A DNA stretch of 64,000 nt, from the NCBI RefSeq assembly GCF_001426485.1, contig NZ_LMET01000001.1, positions 1,448,363 to 1,512,362 of the forward strand, given 5' to 3'. The notes under the pieces were generated by a model. The model saw only the letters and a program-made list of their open reading frames with translations, searched no databases and was not told the DNA's origin. The position numbers and the translations under genes are program-made. How positions within the stretch are numbered: position 1 is the stretch's first letter; every line of letters starts with the position of its first letter. Source of the stretch: Aeromicrobium sp. Root472D3 (GTDB lineage Bacteria; Actinomycetota; Actinomycetes; Propionibacteriales; Nocardioidaceae). This document shows, one piece after another, positions 35,611 through 42,771 of this stretch.

Positions 35611-36678
35611 GTGGCCACCATCGACCTGACCTCCGACGTCGTCGCGCTGACCGGCGCACTCGTCGACATCGCCTCCGAGAGCCTGTCCGAGCAGGAGATC
35701 GCCGACGCCGTCGAGGCGGCGCTGCGCCCGCTCGGGCACCTCGACGTCGTCCGCGACGGTCACACGATCGTCGCCCGCACGTCACTCGGGCGCGGTGAAC
35801 GGGTCGTGATCGCAGGGCATCTTGACACCGTGCCGGCCAACGCGAACTTCCCCTCGCGGCTCGAGGGCGGCGTGCTGCACGGGCTCGGCTCGTGCGACAT
35901 GAAGGGGGGCGTGGCGGTCGCCCTGCTGCTCGCGGCGTCGGTCCCCGACCCCGTCCGCGACGTCACGTACGTGTTCTACGACGCCGAGGAGATCGCGGCC
36001 GAGTTCAACGGGCTGGGCCGACTGGCCCGCGAGCGTCCCGAGCTGCTGGCCGGCGACTTCGCGATCCTGATGGAGCCCTCCGACGCCGGTGTCGAGGCCG
36101 GCTGCCAGGGCACGATGCGCGTCGACGTCCGCACGGCCGGCGAGCGCGCCCACGCGGCCCGGTCGTGGATGGGCAGCAACGCGATCCACGCGCTCGCGCC
36201 CGTGCTCGACCGGCTCGCGACGTACGTGCCGCGCGAGGTCGAGATCGACGGGCTGGTCTACCGCGAGGGTCTCAACGCCGTCGGCATCCGCGGGGGAGTC
36301 GCGGGCAACGTCGTGCCCGACGAGGCCGTCGTCACGGTCAACTTCCGCTTCGCCCCCGACCGGTCCGAGGCCGACGCCCACCAGCACCTGCAGGAGGTGT
36401 TCGAGGGCTTCGGGCTCGTCGTCACCGACTCGGCCCCCGGGGCCGTGCCGGGCCTCTCGCAGCCGTCCGCGGCCGCCTTCGTCGCGGCCGTCGGCGCCGA
36501 GCCGCGACCCAAGTTCGGCTGGACCGACGTCGCCCAGTTCACCCAGCTGGGCGTGCCCGCGGTCAACTACGGCCCGGGCGACCCGATCTACGCGCACAAG
36601 GCCGACGAGCACGTGCCCGTCGAGCACCTGCACCGGGTCCTCGACACCCTCACCCGATGGCTGACACAGAATGGATGA
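35611..36678 (+). CDS. dapE: Succinyl-diaminopimelate desuccinylase
   Basis: This 355-residue M20-family peptidase has all expected metal and catalytic motifs: VIAGHLDTVPAN, GLGSCDMKGGVAV, YDAEEIAAEFNG, MEPSDAGVEAGC and the C-terminal YGPGDPIYAHKADEH. It releases succinate from N-succinyl-LL-diaminopimelate for lysine and peptidoglycan. It overlaps the LOG-family gene by 8 bases. In mycobacteria dapE, a LOG protein and tag lie close together, as here. Confidence 0.92.
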   Translation: MATIDLTSDVVALTGALVDIASESLSEQEIADAVEAALRPLGHLDVVRDGHTIVARTSLGRGERVVIAGHLDTVPANANFPSRLEGGVLHGLGSCDMKGGVAVALLLAASVPDPVRDVTYVFYDAEEIAAEFNGLGRLARERPELLAGDFAILMEPSDAGVEAGCQGTMRVDVRTAGERAHAARSWMGSNAIHALAPVLDRLATYVPREVEIDGLVYREGLNAVGIRGGVAGNVVPDEAVVTVNFRFAPDRSEADAHQHLQEVFEGFGLVVTDSAPGAVPGLSQPSAAAFVAAVGAEPRPKFGWTDVAQFTQLGVPAVNYGPGDPIYAHKADEHVPVEHLHRVLDTLTRWLTQNG

Positions 36679-37411
36679 CCACGTGCCCGACCGCATGCCC
36701 CACCAGAAGGGGCCCGTGCAGCTGCGCCGCGACCAGCGGCCCGACACCACGACCGACCAGCGCCTGCTCGACTCGCGGGGCGATGCGGGCTGGGTGCACA
36801 CCGACCCGTGGCGGGTCCTGCGCATCCAGGCCGAGTTCGTCGAGGGCTTCGGCGCGCTCGCCGAGCTCGGTCCGGCGGTCAGCGTCTTCGGCTCGGCCCG
36901 CACGCGTCCCGACGACCCGATGTACGCCGCGGCCACCGAGATCGCGGCCAAGCTGTGCGCCGAGGGCTACGCCGTCATCACGGGCGGCGGTCCGGGCGCG
37001 ATGGAGGCGGCCAACCGCGGCGCGAGCGAGTGCGGCGGGGTCTCGGTCGGTCTCGGCATCGAGCTGCCGCACGAGCAGGGGATGAACGAGTGGGTCGACC
37101 TCGGCGTCAACTTCCGCTACTTCTTCGTCCGCAAGACGATGTTCGTCAAGTACGCGCAGGGCTTCATCGTCCTGCCCGGTGGCTTCGGCACGATGGACGA
37201 GCTGTTCGAGGCCCTGACGCTGGCGCAGACCGGCAAGGTCACCTCGTTCCCGATCGTGCTGTTCGGCAGCGCGTACTGGGGCGGCCTGGTCGACTGGCTG
37301 CGCGACACGATGCTGGCCGACGGCAAGGTCGGTCCCGGCGACATCGAGATGCTGCACGTGACCGACGACGTCGACGAGGCGATCTCGTACTTCGTCGCCA
37401 AGGACCGCTGA
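36671..37411 (+). CDS. LOG-family (TIGR00730-type) Rossmann-fold protein
   Basis: This 246-residue protein has the lysine-decarboxylase-like LOG motifs: VITGGGPGAMEAANRGA, FFVRKTMFVKYAQGFIVLPG and the hallmark PGGFGTMDELFEAL. Members release free cytokinin-type bases from nucleoside monophosphates. The first 40 residues are a variable charged extension. The gene starts inside the end of dapE and is followed 2 bases later by tag. Confidence 0.88.
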   Translation: MDDHVPDRMPHQKGPVQLRRDQRPDTTTDQRLLDSRGDAGWVHTDPWRVLRIQAEFVEGFGALAELGPAVSVFGSARTRPDDPMYAAATEIAAKLCAEGYAVITGGGPGAMEAANRGASECGGVSVGLGIELPHEQGMNEWVDLGVNFRYFFVRKTMFVKYAQGFIVLPGGFGTMDELFEALTLAQTGKVTSFPIVLFGSAYWGGLVDWLRDTMLADGKVGPGDIEMLHVTDDVDEAISYFVAKDR

Positions 37412-37413
37412 GC

Positions 37414-37980
37414 GTGGAGCCCGCCCCCGACGTCGTCAGGTGCCCGTGGGGCGACGACCCCCAGATGATCGCGTACCACGACCGGGAATGGGGCCGCGAG
37501 CTCCACGGCGAGACCGCCCTGTTCGAGCGGATGTCGCTCGAGGCCTTCCAGTCGGGGCTGTCGTGGGCCGTCATCCTGCGCAAGCGCGAGCGGTTCCGCG
37601 AGGTCTTCGCGGGCTTCGACCCGCCGACCGTGGCGGCCTTCGGCGAGGCCGACGTGGCGCGGCTGCTCGACGACGCGGGCATCGTCCGCAACCGCCTGAA
37701 GATCGAGGCGACGATCTCGAACGCCCGCACGGTGGTCGCGCTCGACGAACCCCTCGACGACCTGCTGTGGTCGTTCGCGCCCGGGCCACGGCCCGCGCCC
37801 GTCACGTACGCCGACGTCCCGGCCACGACGCCCGAGTCGGTCGCGATGGCCAAGACCCTCAAGAAGCGCGGCTTCCGTTTCGTCGGGCCCACGACGGCGT
37901 ACGCCCTGATGCAGGCCACGGGCATGGTCAACGACCACCTCGCCGACTGCGTCGCACGCGAGGCCGCCGGCGCCGTGTGA
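37414..37980 (+). CDS. tag: DNA-3-methyladenine glycosylase I
   Basis: This 188-residue protein has the zinc 'snap' motif of Tag: RCPWGDDPQMIAYHDREWG with Cys10 and His22, and NDHLADC with His175 and Cys179. The helix-hairpin-helix-like core includes SLEAFQSGLSWAVILRKR and FVGPTTAYALMQATGMV. It removes 3-methyladenine from alkylated DNA. The GTG start lies 2 bases after the LOG stop. Confidence 0.92.
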   Translation: MEPAPDVVRCPWGDDPQMIAYHDREWGRELHGETALFERMSLEAFQSGLSWAVILRKRERFREVFAGFDPPTVAAFGEADVARLLDDAGIVRNRLKIEATISNARTVVALDEPLDDLLWSFAPGPRPAPVTYADVPATTPESVAMAKTLKKRGFRFVGPTTAYALMQATGMVNDHLADCVAREAAGAV

Positions 37981-38046
37981 CCGGATCGCCGGCAACCGCA
38001 CGTCCCCGGCCAGGCGTGGCTCCGCACGATCGGGGTCGCGCCGTCC

Positions 38047-38052
38047 TACGAT
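38047..38052 (+). promoter_or_regulatory. -10 box of the coiled-coil membrane protein gene (leaderless)
   Basis: TACGAT ends 6 bases before the ATG at 38059, with no ribosome-binding site between. Confidence 0.45.
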
Positions 38053-38058
38053 CCGATC

Positions 38059-38652
38059 ATGTCCAACCGGAGGATTCCCCGCTCCCGCCGAGCAGTCGGC
38101 GCGGTCGCGCTGCTGCTCACCGCCGTCGTCGTCGCGATCGTCGGCATCGTCGTCTCGACGGTCCCCGTGCTCGTCGCCGCGACCCTGTACGCCGTCGTCG
38201 TGGGCGGGGTCGCGACGCGGCTGCTCTCCGACGAGATCGCCCAGCTGCGCCGCGACTGGGCCCGTGACCGCGCCCAGCTCGCCGACAGCAACCGCACCGC
38301 CGCGGTCGCCCGCTCCCGCGAGCACATCGCCTTCGCCGAGCAGATGGGCCAGCGCGTGAGCCTGCGCGACGCCCAGATCGCGACGTTGCGCGACGCGATC
38401 GTCACCGCCGAGATCGAGCTGGCCCAGGCGCGCGAGCGCGTCTACGCCGAGCGGGCCCGCAGCGCGGCCCTCGAGGCCGACGCCGACTCGGCGCAGTCCG
38501 ACCTCGAGTCGGCCCGGGTCGACCTGCGCCGCGCCAGCGACGCCCTGGCGGCCAGCGAGAGCGCCGAGCTGCAGGTGCGGGCCGAGCTGCTCGCGTGGGA
38601 GACGGCCGCCTCCGACGAGACGCGCCGCCAGCACGACCGCAAGCTGGCCTGA
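38059..38652 (+). CDS. Two-helix membrane protein with C-terminal coiled coil
   Basis: This 197-residue protein has an Arg-rich start (MSNRRIPRSRRAVG), two adjacent membrane helices (about 12-32 and 36-55) and then about 140 residues of charged heptad-like sequence in Ala, Arg, Glu, Gln and Leu, predicted to be a coiled coil facing the cytoplasm. No family or function is recognised. The gene stands alone between tag and the convergent enoyl-CoA hydratase gene. Confidence 0.7.
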   Translation: MSNRRIPRSRRAVGAVALLLTAVVVAIVGIVVSTVPVLVAATLYAVVVGGVATRLLSDEIAQLRRDWARDRAQLADSNRTAAVARSREHIAFAEQMGQRVSLRDAQIATLRDAIVTAEIELAQARERVYAERARSAALEADADSAQSDLESARVDLRRASDALAASESAELQVRAELLAWETAASDETRRQHDRKLA

Positions 38653-38671
38653 CCGCCCGACGCGCAGGTTC

Positions 38672-39466
38672 TCAGCGGCCGGTGAAGACCGGCTTCTGCT
38701 TGGCCAGGAAGGCCTCGACCGCCACCGCGTGATCGGTCGACGCGCCGGTCATCGCCATCTTCTGGCCCTCGTGCTCGAGCGACGACGGCAGGTCGTGGGT
38801 CGCCGAGAACGCGACGGCGCGCTTGATCGCGCCGTACGCGAGTGTCGGCCCCTGGGCCAGCTCGCCGGCCAGCGCGGCGACGGCCGCCTCGAACGCGTCG
38901 TCGTCGACCACCGAGGTGGCCAGGCCGATCGACAGCGCCTCGTCGGCCGAGATCGTCCGGGGGCGCAGCAGCAGGTCCATCGCGCGTCCCTGGCCGACCA
39001 GGCGGGGCAGCGTCCACGACGCGCCGGTGTCGCACGAGAACGCGATGCCCGCGAAGGCCGTGTTGAAGCCGGCCGACCGCTTGAGCACGCGGAAGTCCGA
39101 GGCGAACGCGATCGAGGCACCGGCCCCGGCCGCGATGCCGTTGACGGCGGCGACGACGGGCTTGGGCATCGTCGCGATCGCCGTCGCGATCGGGTTGTAG
39201 TGCTCGACGACGGTCGAGGAGGAGCCGAGGTCCTCCCCGCCCGTCAGGCCCGACACGTGCTCCTGCAGGTCCTGGCCCACGCAGAACGCCCGCCCCGAGC
39301 CCGTCACGACGACGACCCGGACGGCGCTGTCGGCGGCCGCCTCGTGCAGCGCGTCGCGCAGCGCGACCTTCGTCGCGAGCGTCAGGCTGTTCATCCCGTC
39401 GGGGCGGGCGAGGGCCACCGTGGCGATCCCGTCGGCGACGTCGTAGGTGACGGGGGAGGTGTTCAA
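38672..39466 (-). CDS. Enoyl-CoA hydratase/isomerase family protein (PaaG-like)
   Basis: This 264-residue crotonase has the oxyanion-hole motif AAVNGIAAGAGASIAFASDF and ISCDTGASWTLPRLVG, written here as FSCDTGASWTLPRLVG, with Asp at the catalytic position as in PaaG-type isomerases rather than the Glu of hydratases. Ring-epoxide isomerisation or double-bond shift in acyl-CoAs is possible. I chose the TTG at 39466 because AGGAG lies 6 bases upstream; an in-frame ATG at 39508 would add 14 residues but has no ribosome-binding site. Confidence 0.82.
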   Translation of the reverse strand: MNTSPVTYDVADGIATVALARPDGMNSLTLATKVALRDALHEAAADSAVRVVVVTGSGRAFCVGQDLQEHVSGLTGGEDLGSSSTVVEHYNPIATAIATMPKPVVAAVNGIAAGAGASIAFASDFRVLKRSAGFNTAFAGIAFSCDTGASWTLPRLVGQGRAMDLLLRPRTISADEALSIGLATSVVDDDAFEAAVAALAGELAQGPTLAYGAIKRAVAFSATHDLPSSLEHEGQKMAMTGASTDHAVAVEAFLAKQKPVFTGR

Positions 39467-39568
39467 GGGGGTCTCCTGTGGGACTGAGGTCGAAACCGAT
39501 CCGGTCATAGGCGATAATGGTAGAACGCTTGGACCGTCGGGTTGAGCGCCGTTACGAGAGGGGAACTG

Positions 39569-39730
39569 ATGGCCGCCATGAAGCCACGGACCGGAGACGG
39601 ACCGATGGAGGTCACCAAGGAGGGGCGCTGCATCGTCATGCGCGTCCCGCTCGAGGGCGGAGGACGTCTCGTTGTCGAGCTCAACAACGAGGAAGCTGCC
39701 ACGCTCGGCGACGCGCTCAAAGCGGTCTAG
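39569..39730 (+). CDS. DUF3117 small protein
   Basis: This 53-residue protein starts MAAMKPRTGDGPMEVTKEG and continues RVPLEGGGRLVVELN, the DUF3117 pattern found in nearly all actinobacteria (Rv1211 in M. tuberculosis, from memory). Its role is unknown. The ATG at 39569 follows GAGAGGGG by 5 bases; an ATG at 39542 without such a site is rejected. It abuts the next gene, whose GTG is the first codon after its TAG. Confidence 0.87.
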   Translation: MAAMKPRTGDGPMEVTKEGRCIVMRVPLEGGGRLVVELNNEEAATLGDALKAV

Positions 39731-40090
39731 GTGTACGGCCTCACGGTCCGCTGGTCCCTGAAAGACGCTCCCAAGGGCACCCTCAAGGCCTTGCGGGCCT
39801 ATGTCGAGGACGAGTCGCACGCGAAGTTCGCCGGCCTCGACGGGCTGCGCTTCAAGACGTGGCGTGCCGTCAAGGGCGAGTGGTTCGAGGGCAGCTACGT
39901 GTTCGTGTCCGACGAGGCGCGGGCCGGCTTCCAGAAGTCGTTCGAGAAGATCGCCAAGGAGTCGGCCGGCTCGAAGATCATCGGCTCCAAGCCGATCCTG
40001 ATCGAGGCCTGCGAGATCGTCGCGGTCGTCCGCGGGCCGGCGGGCTTCCGCTCCTCGAGCCACTTCGAGCACGAGCGCAAGGACGACTGA
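39731..40090 (+). CDS. YdhR-like monooxygenase-fold hypothetical protein
   Basis: This 119-residue protein (MYGLTVRWSLKDAPKGTL, AGLDGLRFKTWRAVKGEW, VFVSDEARAGFQKSF) resembles the YdhR branch of the antibiotic-biosynthesis-monooxygenase fold, which has an alpha+beta ferredoxin-like dimer. The match is in general pattern only. Its GTG is directly adjacent to the DUF3117 stop codon, so the pair is probably co-translated. Function unknown. Confidence 0.65.
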   Translation: MYGLTVRWSLKDAPKGTLKALRAYVEDESHAKFAGLDGLRFKTWRAVKGEWFEGSYVFVSDEARAGFQKSFEKIAKESAGSKIIGSKPILIEACEIVAVVRGPAGFRSSSHFEHERKDD

Positions 40091-40097
40091 CCGCCCG

Positions 40098-40170
40098 CGA
40101 GTCACTCACGCCCGCCGAGGAGTCACCCACGCCCGGCGTGAGCGACTCCTCGGCGGGCCTACGTGACTCG
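40098..40170. terminator. Nested long palindrome between convergent genes
   Basis: An inner pair of 15-base perfect arms, 40110-40124 and 40144-40158 (GCCCGCCGAGGAGTC type), is enclosed by 8-base arms CGAGTCAC (40098-40105) and GTGACTCG (40163-40170). The left half also has a near-perfect direct repeat of GAGTCAC(T/C)CACGCCCG. It probably terminates both the YdhR-like gene and the O-methyltransferase gene. Confidence 0.6.
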
Positions 40171-40176
40171 TCGGCG

Positions 40177-40806
40177 TCAGGGGAGGAGCTGGGCGACCAG
40201 CAGACCGTCGCCCAGCGGCAGCAGCACGCTGCGCAGCCGGTCGTCGGTCGAGACGCGCTTGACGACGTCGCGGATCGCCGAGGTCTCGGGATCGCGCTGC
40301 GACGGGTCGGCCACGCGGTCGTGCCACAGGGCGTTGTCGAACACGATGAGGCCGCCGGGCCGCACGAGACGCACGGCCTGCTCGAGGTACTCGCCGTACT
40401 CGACCTTGTCGCCGTCGAGGAACACCAGGTCGTAGCCGTCGTCGGTCAGGCGCGGCATGACGTCGAGGCCCGCACCGGCGATGAGCCGGAAGCGCTGGGG
40501 GGCGTACTCGGCGGCGGTGAACGTCTCACGCGCCAGACGCTGGTGCTCGGCCTCGAGGTCGACCGACGTCAGCACGCCTCCGGGCTGCATGCCGCGCAGC
40601 AGCCACAGCCCCGAGACACCCGTGCCGGTGCCGATCTCGGCGACCGCCCGGGCCCCGATCGCCGAGGCGAGGAACGACAGCGCCGATCCCGCGCCGGGGG
40701 AGATGGGGACGACGCCGACCTCGTCGGCCCGGCGTCGGGCAGCGGCGAGGTGGTCGTCCTCGCTCTGGTGGTCCTCGGCGAATGCCAGGCTTGCTGCGGT
40801 GGTGAT
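40177..40806 (-). CDS. O-methyltransferase with apparent non-AUG (ATC) start
   Basis: This 209-residue class I SAM O-methyltransferase of the CCoAMT type has motif I AVAEIGTGTGVSGLWLLRG, VDLEAEHQRLAR, LVFLDGDKVEYGEYL and VFDNALWHDRV. The family N-terminus (TTAASLAFAEDH) is in frame, but no ATG, GTG or TTG lies between it and the far-upstream ATG at 40974, which is inside the divergent sigE start. A GAGGAG site (40812-40817) is placed 5 bases before an ATC codon at 40806-40804, and a TAGGCT -10 box lies 28 bases upstream, so ATC is the likely start. It is divergent from sigE, as in mycobacteria. If ATC is rejected, 40974 is the alternative. Confidence 0.75.
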   Translation of the reverse strand: MTTAASLAFAEDHQSEDDHLAAARRRADEVGVVPISPGAGSALSFLASAIGARAVAEIGTGTGVSGLWLLRGMQPGGVLTSVDLEAEHQRLARETFTAAEYAPQRFRLIAGAGLDVMPRLTDDGYDLVFLDGDKVEYGEYLEQAVRLVRPGGLIVFDNALWHDRVADPSQRDPETSAIRDVVKRVSTDDRLRSVLLPLGDGLLVAQLLP

Positions 40807-40811
40807 GACGG

Positions 40812-40840
40812 CTCCTCGGTCGATGTGTGCTCCCAGCCTA
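40812..40840 (-). promoter_or_regulatory. Promoter and ribosome-binding site of the O-methyltransferase gene
   Basis: On the minus strand TAGGCT (40835-40840) is a -10 box; transcription would start near 40828. The message would then carry GAGGAG at 40817-40812, 5 bases before the putative ATC start. These sites argue against the far-upstream ATG. Confidence 0.45.
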
Positions 40841-40917
40841 TCGGCGCGGGACCGCCGAACCGTGGAGGCCGCGACGAAAGAACGCGGTGCCGGAGGGGTG
40901 TACGGACGATTCGACGG

Positions 40918-40943
40918 GGAACCGTCAGGTGGTTCTGTGCGTT
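40918..40943 (+). promoter_or_regulatory. ECF sigma (SigE-type) promoter upstream of sigE
   Basis: GGAAC (40918-40922), an 18-base spacer and GTT (40941-40943) match the GGAAC-N18/19-GTT element recognised by SigE-like factors. It lies 30 bases before the sigE ATG, so sigE probably activates its own transcription. Confidence 0.6.
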
Positions 40944-40972
40944 CTCTCAGGTGAAGGAACAACGATCGACCC

Positions 40973-41569
40973 ATGAAGGCAGACGACGTGGCCACCTCGA
41001 CGCTCGACCGGGCACCCGCCGACGGGGCCCTGCCCGACTGGGAGGGCATCGTCGCCGAGCACTCGGCCCGCGTGTACCGGCTGGCCTACCGGCTGACCGG
41101 CAACCGTCCTGACGCCGAGGACCTCACGCAGGACGTGTTCATCCGCGTCTTCCGGTCGCTCGACACCTACGAGCCGGGCAACTTCCCGGGCTGGCTGCAC
41201 CGCATCACGACCAACCTGTTCCTCGACCGGGTGCGTCGCAAGTCGCGGCTGCGCATGGACGGCTTCGGCGAGGGTGCCGAGGACCGGCTGCTGAGCGCCG
41301 AGGTGCTGCCGGAGTCGGCGGTGCACGACGCCAACTTCGATCCCGACATCGAGGCCGCGCTGGCCTCGTTGTCCGACGACTTCCGGGTCGCGGTCGTGCT
41401 GTGCGACATCGAGGGCCTGTCGTACGAGGAGATCGCCGACGTCCTGGGCATCAAGCTCGGCACGGTGCGCTCGCGCATCCACCGCGGCCGCACCCAGCTG
41501 CGCGAGACCCTCGCCCACCGCGCCCCCACCGAGGGTCGCACCAGGTTCGTGGGTCCGGTCGGCATCTGA
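40973..41569 (+). CDS. sigE: ECF RNA polymerase sigma factor SigE
   Basis: This 198-residue sigma factor has region 2 (about 28-95: [38 protein letters not shown]) and region 4 (about 130-185: [35 protein letters not shown]). It is SigE by its neighbours: divergent O-methyltransferase, downstream zinc anti-sigma gene, then tatB. It directs the cell-envelope stress response. Its stop overlaps the anti-sigma start (TGATG). An AAGGA lies 14 bases before the ATG, slightly far, and a GTG at 40988 is an alternative start. Confidence 0.9.
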   Translation: MKADDVATSTLDRAPADGALPDWEGIVAEHSARVYRLAYRLTGNRPDAEDLTQDVFIRVFRSLDTYEPGNFPGWLHRITTNLFLDRVRRKSRLRMDGFGEGAEDRLLSAEVLPESAVHDANFDPDIEAALASLSDDFRVAVVLCDIEGLSYEEIADVLGIKLGTVRSRIHRGRTQLRETLAHRAPTEGRTRFVGPVGI

Positions 41570-42408
41570 TGCCTCACCTGGGTGCCGACGTCGCCGCGTA
41601 CGTGGACGGACAGCTGTCCGATGCCGCGCAGCGCGACGCGTCCACCCACCTGCAGACGTGCGACGCGTGCGAGAAGGCCGTGCGCCAGCAGCGTCTGCTG
41701 AAGTCCCGCATGTCGACGGTCGCGACCCCCGGACCGCCCGCGGCCCTGCTGGCCTCGCTGGCCGGCCTGGCCGCCGATCCGCCCGCGCGGGAGTCGTGGT
41801 GGGTGCGGCTCGGACGCTCGGTGCCCCTGCGCGCCGGCGTCGTGCTGGCCAGCGCCTCGCTCGCGGTGGTCGGGACGGCCTATGCGGTGGGCGGGTCGGA
41901 ACGGGTCGGCGACGAGGTCGTCCCGTCGTACGCGCGCTACGCCGCCGACTTCTCCGCGCCGGCGCCGGGCCCCGACGACACGATCATCACGGCCGCCGCG
42001 ATGGACGACCTGACGGAGTTCGGCTGGGCCTGCCACGACACCCTCGCCGGCGACCTCCACCGCGTCTCGGGCTCGTTCACCGACAGCGACGAGGTCATCG
42101 CGCTCGAGTACACCGACGGCTCGGCGCGGCTCAACCTGTTCGAGCAGAACGGCGTGATCGACCCGTCGACGCTGACGGGCTTCAGGCCCGAGACGATGGC
42201 CGGCTCGGAGGTCTGGGTGCGTGGCGGAACGCCGATGGTCGTGACGTGGGACGACGCGGGGACGGTCTTCACGATCGTCACCGACGTCGACCGGGACCGC
42301 GTCGAGCAGGCCGTCGCGGAGCTGCCGACGGGATCGCACGAGCAGGGCGTCGGGCAGCGGGTCGGCAACGGGCTGACGCGGATGTCGTCGTGGATCGGCG
42401 CCGCCTGA
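41569..42408 (+). CDS. rseA: Zinc-dependent membrane anti-sigma factor (RseA-type)
   Basis: This 279-residue protein has an N-terminal zinc anti-sigma domain with His27-x3-Cys31-x2-Cys34 (STHLQTCDACEK), one membrane helix (about 86-108), and an extracytoplasmic domain of 170 residues. It holds SigE in the cytoplasm and releases it on envelope stress. The ATG overlaps the sigE stop by one base. In mycobacteria RseA is shorter and cytoplasmic and is followed by htrA; here a membrane-anchored form is followed directly by convergent tatB. Confidence 0.83.
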   Translation: MPHLGADVAAYVDGQLSDAAQRDASTHLQTCDACEKAVRQQRLLKSRMSTVATPGPPAALLASLAGLAADPPARESWWVRLGRSVPLRAGVVLASASLAVVGTAYAVGGSERVGDEVVPSYARYAADFSAPAPGPDDTIITAAAMDDLTEFGWACHDTLAGDLHRVSGSFTDSDEVIALEYTDGSARLNLFEQNGVIDPSTLTGFRPETMAGSEVWVRGGTPMVVTWDDAGTVFTIVTDVDRDRVEQAVAELPTGSHEQGVGQRVGNGLTRMSSWIGAA

Positions 42409-42432
42409 CCCGTCGGGCCGACGACGACGGCG

Positions 42433-42759
42433 TCAGGTCGCCTCGGAGTCGAACGGCGGACGCTCGCCGGGGCGCAGGATGCGCGTCTCCTTGGTCGCCG
42501 CGGGCGTCGTGTCCCCGGCGTCGTCGTCGAGGAAGTTGCGGCGCACGATCTCGCGCGGGTCGAGGTCGCGCAGGTTGAGGTCGGAGAAGTCCTCGCCCAT
42601 CTCGCGGCCGAGGTCGTTCTTGGCGTTGTCGGCCATGCGCCGCACGGTGCGGACGAACCCGCCCGCCTGCTTGGCGAGCTCGGGGAGCTTCTCGGGCCCG
42701 AACAGCAGCAGGGCGACCACGAGGATCAGTCCGATCTCGGGCCAGCCCATGCCGAACAT
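42433..42759 (-). CDS. tatB: Sec-independent protein translocase TatB
   Basis: This 108-residue protein starts MFGMGWPEIGLILVVALL and continues FGPEKLPELAKQAGGF: one membrane helix, the Phe-Gly hinge, and an amphipathic helix, then an acidic and proline-rich tail. TatB binds folded twin-arginine precursors together with TatC. It is on the reverse strand, downstream of mrp, and convergent with the anti-sigma gene. It appears leaderless, with a -10 box that overlaps the mrp stop. Confidence 0.9.
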   Translation of the reverse strand: MFGMGWPEIGLILVVALLLFGPEKLPELAKQAGGFVRTVRRMADNAKNDLGREMGEDFSDLNLRDLDPREIVRRNFLDDDAGDTTPAATKETRILRPGERPPFDSEAT

Positions 42760-42765
42760 GCGGGG

Positions 42766-42771
42766 ACCCTA
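42766..42771 (-). promoter_or_regulatory. -10 box of tatB (leaderless), overlapping the mrp stop codon
   Basis: On the minus strand TAGGGT lies 6 bases before the tatB ATG. Its TAG is the mrp stop codon (42771-42769). There is no ribosome-binding site. Confidence 0.4.

Noticed and set aside
40807-40974. Upstream ATG at 40974 as the O-methyltransferase start
   Set aside because: It would place 56 extra non-conserved residues over the sigE promoter and start, upstream of the gene's own -10 box and ribosome-binding site.
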